Part shown: positions 1 to 9,763 of the stretch, in pieces
Position numbering within the stretch: the first letter of the stretch is position 1
How the letters are laid out: each line of letters opens with the position of its first letter
Assembly (NCBI RefSeq): GCF_030296575.1
Contig: NZ_AP027729.1
Location: 372,001-436,000 of the forward strand
Reading direction: 5' to 3'
Length of the DNA stretch: 64,000 bases
Source: Paraoerskovia sediminicola
GTDB lineage: Bacteria; Actinomycetota; Actinomycetes; Actinomycetales; Cellulomonadaceae
The notes under the pieces: model-generated
What the model saw: the letters and a program-made list of their open reading frames with translations, nothing else
Told to the model about the DNA's origin: nothing
Database searches by the model: none
Position numbers and translations under genes: made by a program

Positions 1-120
1 GTCGGTGGTCACGACCGGTGGGTGCTGGACCAGAGGTCACCGTCACCCGTCCCCGCCGGGCGCGCCGCCGGCGCAGACCTGCCCCGCGGGAACCGCGGGC
101 GGGAGATCAAGGGTGATCTC

Positions 121-3100
121 ATGCGAGAACCACGACCGAGCAGCACTCCCCCGACCCGGGAGGTGCTGGACCACAGCCGACACCACGGGACCGTCACGAG
201 GCGTCTCGTCCCTGGGCTGACGGCGCTGGGCCTCCTGGCGCCGCTGACCCTGCTCGCGGCTCCGGCGCACGCGTTGGCGCCCGACGTCGCCGCCGGCACG
301 GCGGCCACCGCGACGTCCACCAACGCCCCGTACGGGACGGCGAACCTCGTGGACGGGAACCAGGCCACGTACTGGGAGTCGACCAACGGGACGCTCCCCA
401 GTCGGTGACCCTCGACCTCGCACGTCAGGTCGACGTCCAGGACGTCACGCTCATGCTCCCGGCCGGGTGGGGCGCACGCACCCAGACGGTCGGGATCTCG
501 ACGAGCACGGACGGCGCGACGTTCAGCACCGTGCAGACGGCCACGGCCCGCCTGTTCGACCCTGCGACGCAGAACATCGTGCAGATCGACGTCCCCGACA
601 CCACCGCGCGGTACGTCCGACTGGAGATCAGCGCGAACACGGGCTGGCCCGCCGCGCAGCTCTCCGAGGTCCGTGTCCACGGCGTCCCCGTCGGCGCACC
701 CGACCCGACCGACCCGCCCGTCGATCCCACCGACCCGCCCGCCGGGGACACGGACCTCGCCGCCGGACGGCCCGCGAGCGCCTCGTCGTCCGAGTGGGTG
801 TACACCCCCGGCAAGGCGGTCGACGGCGACCGCGGCACGTACTGGGAGTCCGCCGGCGGAGCGTGGCCCGCCGACCTCGCCGTCGACCTCGTGGAGACCT
901 CTGCCGTCTCGTCGGTCACGGTCGCCCTCGACCCGGCGGCGATCTGGTCACCGCGCACCCAGCGCTTCGAGGTCCAGGGACGCGCCGACGGCGGGGCGTG
1001 GACGACGCTCGCACCTGCCGCGGACCATGCCTTCAGCCCCGCGACCGGCAACCAGGTCACGGTCCCCGTGTCCGCGCAGGCCGCGGCCGCGGTCGACGAC
1101 GTCCGCGTGCGCACGACCGCGAACAGCGGATCGAGCGGCGCGCAGATCGCCGAGCTGACCGTCATGGGTCACGCCGTCGACGACGGTCCGGACCCGACAC
1201 CGGACCCCACCCCCGATCCCACGCCCGACCCGACACCGGACCCCACGCCCGACCCGACGCCCGATCCCACCGACCCGCCCGTGGTCGACGGGGGCGACCT
1301 CGCCTCGGGGGCGCCCGCGACGGCGTCCTCCACCGAGCTGTCGTTCGTCGCCCGCAACGCCACCGACGGGAACCGCGGCACGTACTGGGAGGGAGCGGGC
1401 GGCCAGTACCCGTCGACCCTCGCCGTGGACCTGGGCGCACCGGCGAACCTGTCCGGGGTCACCGTGCAGCTCGACCCCTCGACCGCCTGGTCGGCACGGA
1501 CCCAGACGTTCGCCGTCGAGGCGAGCGCCACCGGGACCGGCGGCTGGACCACCGTCGCGGCGAGCAGCGCGCACCGGTTCGACCCGGCCTCCGGCAACGA
1601 GGTCACGGTCCCCGTCGCCGGCCCGGGCGCGCAGGACGCGACCCACGTGCGGCTCCGCTTCACCGCCAACACCGGGGCCGGGAACGCGCAGGTCGCCGAG
1701 CTCAAGGTGCTGGGCGACCCGGCGCCGAACCCCGACCTGGTGCCGACGGCGCTCACGTCCGACCCGGGCGCACCGGACTCGACCCAGGACGTCACGGTCA
1801 CCGCCACCGTCGAGAACGAGGGCGACGAGGCGTCGTCCGCCACCACGGCCGACCTGACGGTGGACGGGACGGTCGTCGCGTCCGCCGACGTCCCGGCGCT
1901 CGACGCCGGCGAGTCCGCCGACGTCGTCGCACAGGTCGGTCGGCTCGCCGAGGGCACCCGCACCGTGGGGGTCACGGTCGACCCGGCCGACACCGTCACC
2001 GAGCAGGACGAGTCGAACAACGTGCTCACCGAGTCGGTCGTCGTCGGGCAGGCGCCCGGCCCGGACCTCGAGGTGACGGCCGTCAGCCCCAGCACCTCCA
2101 ACCCCGCGGTCGACGCGCAGGTGTCGTTCTCGGTGACCGTCCGCAACCGCGGCACGGAGGACGCCGCGGCGACCACCACCCGGCTCGAGGTCGGCACGAC
2201 CACCCTCGACACCGCCACGCCGGCCGTCCCCGCCGGGGCGTCCCGCCAGGTCGTGGTCGACGGGACCTGGACGGCGACCGCCGGCGGGGCGCAGGCCACG
2301 GCCACCGCGGACGCCACGGACGTCGTCGCGGAGACCGACGAGGACAACAACACGGCTACCACGTCGATCGTCGTCGGTCGCGGCGCGGCCGTGCCGTACA
2401 CGGAGTACGAGGCCGAGGACGGCGACTACGAGGGCACGCTCCTCGAGACGGACCCGCTGCGGACGTTCGGTCACACGAACTTCGCCACCGAGTCGTCCGG
2501 CCGTGCGTCGGTGCGCCTGGACGACACCGGCGACCACGTGTCGTTCGTATCGACGGTGCCGACGAACTCGATCGTCGTGCGGAACTCGATCCCCGACTCC
2601 GCCGACGGCGAGGGCCTCGAGAAGACGATCAGCCTCTATGCGGACGGACAGTTCGTCCAGAAGCTGACGCTCTCGTCCCGGCACAGCTGGCTGTACGGGA
2701 ACGTCGACGGCCCGGAGGCCCTCACGAACACCCCGGGCGGCGACGCACGTCGCCTCTTCGACGAGTCCCACGCCCTGCTCGGCAGGTCGTTCCCGGCCGG
2801 TACCGAGCTCACCCTCCAGCGGGACGCGGACGACGACGCGGAGTTCTACGTCATCGACCTGATCGACCTCGAGCAGGTCGCCCCGCCCAAGCCCAAGCCC
2901 GCGGCGTGCACCTCGATCACCGAGTACGGCGCGGTGCCCGGCGACGGGAAGGACGACTCGGCGGCGATCCAGGCCGCCGTCACCGCCGACCAGGAGGGGG
3001 ACATCGCCTGCGTGTGGATCCCGGCAGGCCAGTGGCGCCAGGAGCTCAAGATCCTCACCGACGACCCGCTGAACCGCGGGATCCACAACCAGGTGGGGAT

Positions 3101-4124
3101 CAGCGACGCCGACATCCGCGGCGCCGGCATGTGGCACTCGGAGCTGTACTCGCTCATCGAGCCCCAGGACCAGCCCGCGAGCATCAACCACCCGCACGAG
3201 GGCAACTTCGGGTTCGACGTCGACGACAACGTGCAGATCTCGGACCTCGCGATCTTCGGCTCCGGCCGGATCCGCGGCGACAACGCCCAGGCCGAGGGCG
3301 GCGTCGGTCTCAACGGACGGTTCGGCAAGGGCACCGAGATCACGAACGTCTGGATCGAGCACGCGAACGTGGGCGTCTGGGTCGGTCGTGACTACACGAA
3401 CATCCCGGAGCTGTGGGGTCCCGCGGACGGCCTCGTCTTCTCGGGCATGCGGATCCGCAACACCTACGCGGACGGGATCAACTTCTCGAACGGCACCAAG
3501 CGTTCGACGGTGTTCAACTCGTCGTTCCGCACCACCGGTGACGACGCCCTCGCCATGTGGGCCAACCCGTACGTGAAGGACCGCGAGGCCGACAACGAGC
3601 GCGACAACGCGTTCGTCAACAACACGATCCAGCTCCCCTGGCGCGCCAACGGGATCGCGATCTACGGCGGGATCGACAACCGGGTCGAGAACAACGTCGT
3701 CGCCGACACGATGAACTACCCCGGGATCATGCTGGCGACCGACCACTCGCCGCTGCCGTTCGGCGGCACGACGCTCATCGCCAACAACGCGCTCTACCGC
3801 ACGGGCGGGGCGTTCTGGAACGAGGACCAGGAGTTCGGTGCCATCACGCTGTTCCCGTCGACGCTGCCCATCACCGGCGTGACGATCCGCGACACCGACA
3901 TCTACGACTCGACCTACGACGGCATCCAGTTCAAGAACGGTGGCGGCGTGATGGACGTCGACATCGAGCGCGTGCGCATCGACGGCTCCCGCAACGGCTC
4001 GGGGATCCTCGCGATGAGCGGGGCTCGCGGGACGGCACGGCTCACCGACGTGACCATCACGGACTCGGCGGAGGGAGACATCGACATCGAACCCGGCTCG
4101 CAGTTCGTCATCGAGGGCGACTGA
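121..4124 (+). CDS. Secreted GH87 alpha-1,3-glucanase (mutanase/mycodextranase type) with discoidin and CARDB modules; frameshift near 396
   Basis: Predicted extracellular endo-acting glycosidase on alpha-1,3-glucans such as fungal wall glucan or dental mutan. About 1334 aa. Signal peptide around residues 35-57 ends at AHA; three F5/8C discoidin-like modules lie at about 55-195, 215-350 and 390-535, the last two joined by a Pro-Asp-Pro-Thr linker; two CARDB-like Ig modules follow (about 540-755), then a CBM6/35-like module opening YEAEDGD (about 758-920) and a parallel beta-helix catalytic domain (about 926-1334). Within it Asp1118 (YADGINF) and Asp1141-Asp1142 (TGDDALA) keep the spacing of the three catalytic aspartates known in GH87. 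The frame breaks at the CCCC run 396-399; one extra C restores TYWES...LPQSVTLDLA. ATG 121 is chosen as the start nearest the signal peptide. A strong hairpin follows the stop. Confidence 0.85.
1191..1270 (+). repeat. Degenerate 12-nt repeat encoding the Pro-Asp-Pro-Thr linker
   Basis: Tandem imperfect copies of a 12-nt unit coding PDPT join discoidin modules 2 and 3 of the glucanase. Thr/Pro-rich linkers between discoidin modules are known in Bacillus alpha-1,3-glucanases. Confidence 0.9.
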
Positions 4125-4138
4125 CCCGTACGAGGACA

Positions 4139-4177
4139 GGCCCCGGGCCCGCCGGCAGGACCGGCGGGCCCGGGGCC
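4139..4177 (+). terminator. Strong GC hairpin after the glucanase gene
   Basis: Perfect 17-bp inverted repeat (4139-4155 with 4161-4177) with a 5-nt loop, 15 nt after the stop codon. There is no U tract, as is usual for actinobacterial terminators. Confidence 0.8.
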
Positions 4178-4188
4178 CGTGCGTCGGG

Positions 4189-4194
4189 TACCTT
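4189..4194 (+). promoter_or_regulatory. -10 hexamer TACCTT, leaderless arrangement
   Basis: TACCTT ends 6 nt before the ATG at 4201, and no Shine-Dalgarno sequence is visible. This supports a leaderless transcript and that start codon. Confidence 0.5.
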
Positions 4195-4200
4195 CACGCC

Positions 4201-5893
4201 ATGACGCGCGCCCCTCGCGAGGGTGCCGGGGACACCGAGGAGCAGACCGTGCGGGTGCTGGACCGAGCGAGGCGGTGGGTGGAGCCGGCGAGGCGCAGGG
4301 TCGAGCCGGCCATGCCGTACGTCAACGCCACGACCCTGCGAGGAGCGCTCTTCGTCGGGCTCGGTCTGCTCGTGATCCTGCTCCCGAACATCAGCGTCGG
4401 GATCATCGAGGCGGCCATCGCGGTCGGGCTCGCCGTGTCGGGGGCCATGGACCTGCGCGCCACGTTCCGCCGCCGGCTGAGGTTCCGCACGAGGATCGCC
4501 TACTTCTTCCGCGGGCTCGGCTCGTGGCTCGCCACCCTCCTCTTCGTGGTCTCGGCGAGCAGCGCGTTCACGCTCCTCATCATCGTGCTCGCGGTCTACC
4601 TGACCTTCCGCGGTGTGATCACGGTCGTCATCGGCTTCGTCTCCCGGGACCGGCGACGGCGCTGGCCCCGGGTGACGGGCGGCGCCGTCCAGGCAGCGCT
4701 GGGCGCACTCCTCGTCGTCGATCCCGACATCGTGTCGGACGGCGTCATCGTCTCGGCGGCGATAGCGTCCGTGCTCGCCGGATCGATCATCATCGCCTAC
4801 GGCATGCGCCACGACCGGTCAGGCGACGTGTCCGCGCAGGACGAGACCCCGACGCTGACGGAGATCCTCTGGCTGTGGGTGCACGAGGTCGACATCGGCC
4901 CGGAGCGCCGGGAGGACCTCGCCGAGACGCTCTACCTGGACGGCGAGGGCGCGGCGGCAAGCTCGTGGCGTGGTGGACCATGCTGCTCCTGAGCGTGTGC
5001 ATCGCCACGTTCGCGGTACTCCAGGACTCCACCGCCGTCGTCATCGGCGCCATGCTCATCGCACCGCTCATGGTCCCGATCCTGGGTCTGGCCGCGGCAC
5101 TCGTGAACGGCTGGGTCCGCCGCGCGTGGGAGTCCTCGCTGCTGATCGTCGCCGGCGTCGTCGCCGCCGTGGTCCTGGCTGCGGCGATCACGCTGTGGGC
5201 GCCGGCGGTCGTGTCGTTCGAGACGAACTCCCAGATCACCTCGCGGGTCGACCCGAGCGTGCTGGACATGCTCGTCGCCATCGCGGCCGGCGCCGCGGGT
5301 GCCTTCGCCACCGTCAACACCCGGGTGGCGTCGTCGATCGCCGGGGTCGCGATCGCGGTCGCCCTCGTCCCCCGCTCTCGGTGGTCGGGATCTCCGCCGC
5401 CAACCAGAACTGGGATGACGCGTGGGGCGCCTTCCTGCTGTTCATGACCAACTTCGTGGCCATCGTCCTGGCTGCGTCCCTCGTGTTCGTCATGGCGGGA
5501 TTCGCCGTGCCCGACGACACCGGTGGCCGGCGGCTCGCCGCGGTGCTCGCCCCATTCGGGGTACTGGCCATGCTCATCCTCCTGCCGCTCACCGTCACCA
5601 CGGAGGGGACGCTGGCGCGGTCGGCCGAGGTCGGGACCGTGCAGCAGTCCGTCGACACGTGGCTCGGGGAGCAGTCGCCGTACGAGCGGAACGGCGTCTC
5701 GGTGAGCGCGGACCGCGTGGAGATCGACCTCGTCGGTCCGCTGCACGGACTGCCGGCGCTGGAGCCCCTGCAGGACGCCCTGATCTCCGGCCTCGGGCGC
5801 GACGTGGGGGTCTCGGTGCAGGTCACCCCGGTCGAGGTCACCGAGCTGCCGCGGACCGGTGAGACGGTCCGCCCGGCGATCACCGGCGACTGA
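4201..5893 (+). CDS. HdeD-like (DUF308) / DUF389 membrane fusion protein; frameshifts near 4948 and 5371
   Basis: About 564 aa when the two breaks are repaired. Residues about 40-215 form six hydrophobic segments resembling HdeD/DUF308 membrane proteins. A short linker leads into a DUF389 domain (about 255-500) with the family hallmarks GAMLIAPLM...PILGLA and ATVNTRVASSIAGVAIAVALVPP, followed by a soluble C-terminal tail of about 70 residues. One G is missing at the GGG run 4947-4949 (GEGRGGKLVAWW is restored) and one C at 5369-5373 (VALVPPLSVVGI is restored). DUF389 proteins are polytopic and of uncertain function. Joining to a DUF308 half is unusual. It stands alone between a terminator and a convergent operon. 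Confidence 0.75.
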
Positions 5894-5934
5894 CGTCGCG
5901 GTCCGGTCGCGGTCCGGTCGTGCTCCGGTGGCCG

Positions 5935-6417
5935 TCAGGTCAGCCCGAGACCGACGACCCACGCACCGGTCGCGATCAGGGCGCCGCCGAGCTCGACCAG
6001 GATCGACAGGCCCGTGGCCCGCAGCGCCACCCAGGTGGCCCGCCACGCGGCTCGGGCGTCGCGCCGCCGCACCAGCTCGGCCGCCCAGACCCCGACCACG
6101 AAGCCGAGCGGCAGTCCGACCACGGGGACGACGAAGAACCCGACGATCCCGAGCGCCCCACCCCAGATCAGGGTCGACGAGGGGACGTCGTTGCGCAGCA
6201 GGAAGCGACCGGCGAGCAGGTACTTCGCCACGGCGGCGACCAGGACGGCGAGCGCCCCGACGGCGAAGCACGTCCAGGCCGTCGCCCCGCCGGTGACGAC
6301 CGCCCAGACGAGCACCCCGCCGAGGACGATCACCGACCCGGGCAGCACCTGGACGACGACACCCACGAGGCCGACCAGGATCACCAGGCCGACCAGCACC
6401 TCGCCGCCGAGGCTCAT
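5935..6417 (-). CDS. DUF456 family membrane protein
   Basis: 160 aa with four to five predicted membrane helices and the DUF456 hallmark PVVGLPLGFVVGVWAAE near residues 97-114. The family has no established biochemical role. It starts 25 nt after the stop of the upstream small membrane protein on the same strand, so the two are probably cotranscribed. ATG 6417 has no obvious Shine-Dalgarno sequence. Confidence 0.8.
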   Translation of the reverse strand: MSLGGEVLVGLVILVGLVGVVVQVLPGSVIVLGGVLVWAVVTGGATAWTCFAVGALAVLVAAVAKYLLAGRFLLRNDVPSSTLIWGGALGIVGFFVVPVVGLPLGFVVGVWAAELVRRRDARAAWRATWVALRATGLSILVELGGALIATGAWVVGLGLT

Positions 6418-6442
6418 CGAGCGCGCCCGGCGGTGCCGCCCG

Positions 6443-6793
6443 TCAGACGAACACCGCCACCACGATGTTGACCAGCACCAGCGCGCCGACGGCGTGCTTC
6501 AGGGCCGGCGCGACCTTCTCGCCCTGGCGGGTCCCGACGAACGCGAGCACCGCGATGACGAGGGCGATGCCGAGCTTGATGCCGATCTTCGTCATCGACG
6601 GGCCACCGTCGTCCCAGAGCCCGCCGCCCTCGGCCACGCCGACCATGAGGATCCCCGCGAGCAGGGCGAGCGCGGAGCCGTGGAACACGCCCTTGGAGAG
6701 CTCGGGGCGGCGCACGCTGAGCGCGTAGCCGCCGAGGACGATCGCCCAGCCGACGAAGTGCAGGACGGTGAACACGTTGTAGAGGAATTCCAT
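6443..6793 (-). CDS. Small four-helix integral membrane protein (unknown function)
   Basis: 116 aa from ATG 6793 (MEFLYNVFTVLHFVGW). Four hydrophobic segments span nearly the whole protein, the last at its extreme C-terminus. It resembles small actinobacterial membrane proteins of unknown function. A GTG at 6802 would add three residues, but a -10-like TAGGGT lies 7 nt before ATG 6793, so the leaderless ATG is preferred. First gene of a two-gene operon with the DUF456 gene. Confidence 0.7.
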   Translation of the reverse strand: MEFLYNVFTVLHFVGWAIVLGGYALSVRRPELSKGVFHGSALALLAGILMVGVAEGGGLWDDGGPSMTKIGIKLGIALVIAVLAFVGTRQGEKVAPALKHAVGALVLVNIVVAVFV

Positions 6794-6800
6794 ACCCCGC

Positions 6801-6806
6801 ACCCTA
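6801..6806 (-). promoter_or_regulatory. -10 hexamer TAGGGT, leaderless arrangement
   Basis: On the minus strand TAGGGT ends 7 nt before ATG 6793, which fits a leaderless promoter for the two small membrane-protein genes. Confidence 0.5.
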
Positions 6807-6942
6807 GTTTGCTGACACGTGTGTCAGGTCGGGCCGCGGCCCATCAGCTTGTGAGAAACCTCCCACGGCGCGCAGCGCGTCCGCCACGCGAACACCGGTC
6901 CCAGGATCCGGACGGGCTCTTCCGGCTCCCGAGACAGGGCGG

Positions 6943-6948
6943 TACGGT
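6943..6948 (+). promoter_or_regulatory. -10 hexamer TACGGT of the cysteine-biosynthesis operon
   Basis: TACGGT ends 7 nt before the ATG of the Cys-rich leader ORF, placing transcription start at or next to the A of the ATG. A weak TTCCGG sits at the -35 distance (6920-6925). Confidence 0.6.
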
Positions 6949-6955
6949 GTCGCCC

Positions 6956-7048
6956 ATGCACACGGCCCGGACCACCATCGCCCCGCAGCGCACCCTCGCG
7001 CCCCGCGGCATGTCGATGTGTCCGGACAGCAGCTGTCGCTGTTGTTGA
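6956..7048 (+). CDS. Cys-rich leader peptide of the sulfate-assimilation operon (probable cysteine attenuator)
   Basis: 30-codon ORF ending CPDSSCRCC: four Cys in the last nine residues, all encoded by TGT although TGC dominates in the neighbouring genes. ATG 6956 lies 7 nt after TACGGT, so the transcript is probably leaderless. The stop is 132 nt before the sulfite reductase gene. Leaderless poly-Cys short ORFs that tune cysteine operons by ribosome stalling have been described in mycobacteria; transfer of that role here is inference. Slow decoding of the scarce TGT codons at low Cys-tRNA would let the downstream genes be expressed. Confidence 0.75.
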   Translation: MHTARTTIAPQRTLAPRGMSMCPDSSCRCC

Positions 7049-7080
7049 CTCGCGCCTGACTCCGGCGGAACCCTGACGGG

Positions 7081-7120
7081 CCCGCACCGACGAGCGGGCG
7101 CGCGACGCCGGCCGCTCGTC
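7081..7120 (+). promoter_or_regulatory. Possible alternative hairpins between leader ORF and sir
   Basis: A 9-bp inverted repeat (7089-7097 with 7112-7120) and a 5-bp stem (7081-7085 with 7094-7098) share bases and cannot form together. Lying between the leader ORF and the sir ribosome binding site, they could carry a stalling-dependent switch. Pairing was judged by eye only. Confidence 0.35.
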
Positions 7121-7180
7121 CCCTCTGGATCGAGCCTTCCGCCCTGCCTCGCGCGCCCTTGAACCACATCAAGGAGCACG

Positions 7181-8935
7181 ATGACGCCGCACCCTGCCGC
7201 CGGGACACCGGCCACCGACACGCGCACGGCCGCGGCCCCGGCCGCCCGTCCAGCCCGGGCTGCCCGCCCGGCCCGCCCAGCGCGCCCCAACGGGCAGTGG
7301 AAGATCGACGGCACCGAGCCGCTGAACCACAACGAGGCCTTCAAGCAGGAGGACGGCGGCCTCAGCGTCCGCCAGCGGATCATCGACGTCTACTCCAAGC
7401 AGGGATTCGACTCGATCCCGGGCGACGACCTGCACGGCCGCATGCGCTGGTGGGGCCTGTACACGCAGCGCAAGCCGGGCATCGACGGCGGCAAGACCGC
7501 CACACTCGAGCCGCACGAGCTCGAGGACGAGTACTTCATGCTCCGCGTGCGCATCGACGGCGGCGCCCTGACCACCGAGCAGCTGCGCGTGATCGCCGGG
7601 ATCTCCGAGGACTTCGGCCGGGACAGCGCCGACATCACCGACCGCCAGAACATCCAGCTCCACTGGATCGAGATCGAGTCGGTCCCGGAGATCTGGGAGC
7701 GGCTCGAGGCGGTCGGCCTCGGCACCACGGAGGCCTGCGGGGACGTGCCGCGCGTCGTGCTCGGCAGCCCCGTCGCAGGTATCGCCGCCGACGAGCTCAT
7801 CGACCCGGCGCCGTCGATCGCCGCGATCACCGAGAAGTACATCGGCATCCCCGAGCTCGCGAACCTCCCGCGCAAGTTCAAGACCGCGATCACGGGGCAC
7901 CCGAGCCAGGACGTCGTGCACGAGATCAACGACGTCGCCTTCGTGGCCCTCGAGCACCCCGAGCTGGGTGTCGGCTACGACGTCTGGGCCGCCGGCGGAC
8001 TCTCCGCCAACCCGCGCCTCGGCGAGCGCCTCGGCGTCTTCGCGACCGAGGAGCAGGTGCCGGACGTCTGGCACGGCGTCGCGCAGATCTTCCGCGACTA
8101 CGGGTTCCGCCGGCTGCGCAACAAGGCGCGGCTCAAGTTCCTCATGGCCGACTGGGGGCCCGAGAAGTTCCGTCGGGTCCTCGAGGAGGAGTACCTGGGG
8201 TACGCGCTCCCCGACGGCCCGCCGGCCCCGCAGCCGACGACGCCCGGCGACCACGTGGGCGTCCACAAGCAGAAGGACGGGCTCAACTACATCGGCGCGG
8301 CGCCGTACGTCGGGCGGGTGTCGGGGCCCACGCTGCGGGCCGTCGCCGACCTCGCCGAGTCCGCCGGGTCGCACCGGGTCCGGCTGACGCCGCACCAGAA
8401 GCTCCTCGTCCTCGACGTCCCGGACGCAGAGCTCGAGCGCGTCGTCGGCGACCTCAAGGCGCTGGGCCTCGACGCGAACCCGAGCCCGTTCCGCCGCTCG
8501 ACGATCGCGTGCACCGGCATCGAGTACTGCAAGCTGGCGATCGTCGAGACCAAGGCGACCGCGTCGTCCGCCATCGACGAGCTGGAGAAGCGCCTCGGCG
8601 ACCTGTCCCACATGAAGCCGCTGTCGCTGAACATCAACGGCTGCCCGAACTCGTGCGCCCGCATCCAGACCGCGGACATCGGGCTCAAGGGCCAGCTCAT
8701 CACCGACGACGCCGGGCAGCAGGTCCCCGGCTTCCAGGTGCACCTCGGCGGCGGGCTGGCCTCCGACGACCGGGAGGCGGCAGGACTCGGTCGTACGGTG
8801 CGCGGGCTCAAGGTCACGGCCGAGCAGCTGCCGGACTACGTCGAGCGCGTCGTGCGCTCCTACGAGGCCGAGCACGAGGGCGACGAGTCGTTCGCCCAGT
8901 GGGCGCACCGCGTGGACGAGGAGCTGCTGACATGA
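7181..8935 (+). CDS. sir: Ferredoxin-dependent assimilatory sulfite reductase (siroheme, 4Fe-4S)
   Basis: Reduces sulfite to sulfide in the cytoplasm with six electrons from ferredoxin. 584 aa with two ferredoxin-like/siroheme half-domains. The cluster and siroheme cysteines are seen as Cys444-X5-Cys450 (TACTGIEYC) and Cys488-X3-Cys492 (NGCPNSC). Tyr94 and Cys186 (TEACGDVPR) are 92 residues apart, the separation of the Tyr-Cys crosslinked pair in the M. tuberculosis enzyme (often named NirA), favouring sulfite over nitrite as substrate. The first 35 residues are an Ala/Pro/Arg-rich extension. AAGGAG precedes the ATG. The stop overlaps the cysH start (ATGA). First large gene of the cys operon, behind the Cys leader. 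Confidence 0.92.
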   Translation: MTPHPAAGTPATDTRTAAAPAARPARAARPARPARPNGQWKIDGTEPLNHNEAFKQEDGGLSVRQRIIDVYSKQGFDSIPGDDLHGRMRWWGLYTQRKPGIDGGKTATLEPHELEDEYFMLRVRIDGGALTTEQLRVIAGISEDFGRDSADITDRQNIQLHWIEIESVPEIWERLEAVGLGTTEACGDVPRVVLGSPVAGIAADELIDPAPSIAAITEKYIGIPELANLPRKFKTAITGHPSQDVVHEINDVAFVALEHPELGVGYDVWAAGGLSANPRLGERLGVFATEEQVPDVWHGVAQIFRDYGFRRLRNKARLKFLMADWGPEKFRRVLEEEYLGYALPDGPPAPQPTTPGDHVGVHKQKDGLNYIGAAPYVGRVSGPTLRAVADLAESAGSHRVRLTPHQKLLVLDVPDAELERVVGDLKALGLDANPSPFRRSTIACTGIEYCKLAIVETKATASSAIDELEKRLGDLSHMKPLSLNINGCPNSCARIQTADIGLKGQLITDDAGQQVPGFQVHLGGGLASDDREAAGLGRTVRGLKVTAEQLPDYVERVVRSYEAEHEGDESFAQWAHRVDEELLT

Positions 8936-9763
8936 CCGCCGGGACGAGCAACCCGCTCGCCGCCCTCCGCGCGGCCGCGCAGGCCCGCAGCGCCGAGCGC
9001 GACGAGTCCCGCGCCCGAGCGCAGGCCGCACGGGCGTCCGCACCGCCGAAGCGCTCCGACGAGGAGCTCAAGGAGGTGGTCGCCCGCGGCGTCGCCGAGC
9101 TCTCCGGCTCCGGCGTGGGGTCGGACGACGAGGCGTCCGCGGCGGAGGTCGTCGCCTGGGCGGAGCGTGAGTTCGGGACGAGCATCGCGGTCGCCTGCTC
9201 GATGGCCGACGCCGTGCTGCCCCACGTGGTGGCGCAGGCCGCGCCGTGGGTCGACGTGCTGTTCCTCGACACGGGATACCACTTCGCCGAGACCTACGGC
9301 ACCCGGGACGCCGTCGCGCAGTCGATGGACGTCACGATCGTCGACGTCCTCCCGGAGCTCACCGTGGCGGAGCAGGACGAGAAGCACGGCAAGGACCTGT
9401 TCGGCCGCGACCCCGGGCTCTGCTGCCAGATGCGCAAGGTCGAGCCCCTGCAGCGCACCCTCGCCGGGTACGAGGTGTGGGTGACCGGCGTCCGCCGCGA
9501 CGAGGCCCCGACCCGCGCCAAGACCCCCTCGTGACGTGGGACCACAAGAACGGCCTGGTGAAGATCAACCCCTGGCCGCGTGGACCTTCGACGACCTGCT
9601 CGCCTACGCCACGAAGCACCAGGTCACGCTCAACCCGCTGCTGAACGACGGGTACCCGTCGATCGGCTGCGCCCCGTGCACCCGACGCGTCGCCCCCGGC
9701 GACGACCCACGCTCCGGCCGCTGGGCCGGCCTCGACAAGACGGAATGCGGGCTCCACGTATGA
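8932..9763 (+). CDS. cysH: Adenylylsulfate (APS) reductase; frameshifts near 9526 and 9570
   Basis: Reduces APS to sulfite with thioredoxin; about 277 aa once repaired. Seen: PAPS-reductase core with [12 protein letters not shown], the paired cysteines LCCQMRK and CAPC near the C-terminus, and a terminal ECGLHV. The CC...CXXC set binds a 4Fe-4S cluster and marks APS rather than PAPS specificity. One C is missing at 9524-9528 (restores [12 protein letters not shown]) and one at 9569-9572 (restores [11 protein letters not shown]). The N-terminal 40 residues are a low-complexity Ala/Arg extension. Start and stop overlap sir and cysD by ATGA, so translation is probably coupled. Confidence 0.88.

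Noticed and set aside
1-120. A gene upstream of the glucanase
   Set aside because: No frame with conserved content; seen only as 5' flank of the glucanase gene.
948-3746. A 932-codon minus-strand frame inside the glucanase gene
   Set aside because: Antisense shadow of a well-supported GH87 gene; no recognisable domains.
6014-7048. A 344-codon plus-strand protein ending in the Cys leader
   Set aside because: It overlaps two conserved membrane genes on the other strand; only the last 30 codons from ATG 6956 have promoter and codon evidence.
9536-9763. A separate small CXXC protein gene after cysH
   Set aside because: It is the C-terminal part of APS reductase, cut off by two missing C residues; its CAPC and ECGLHV are CysH motifs.
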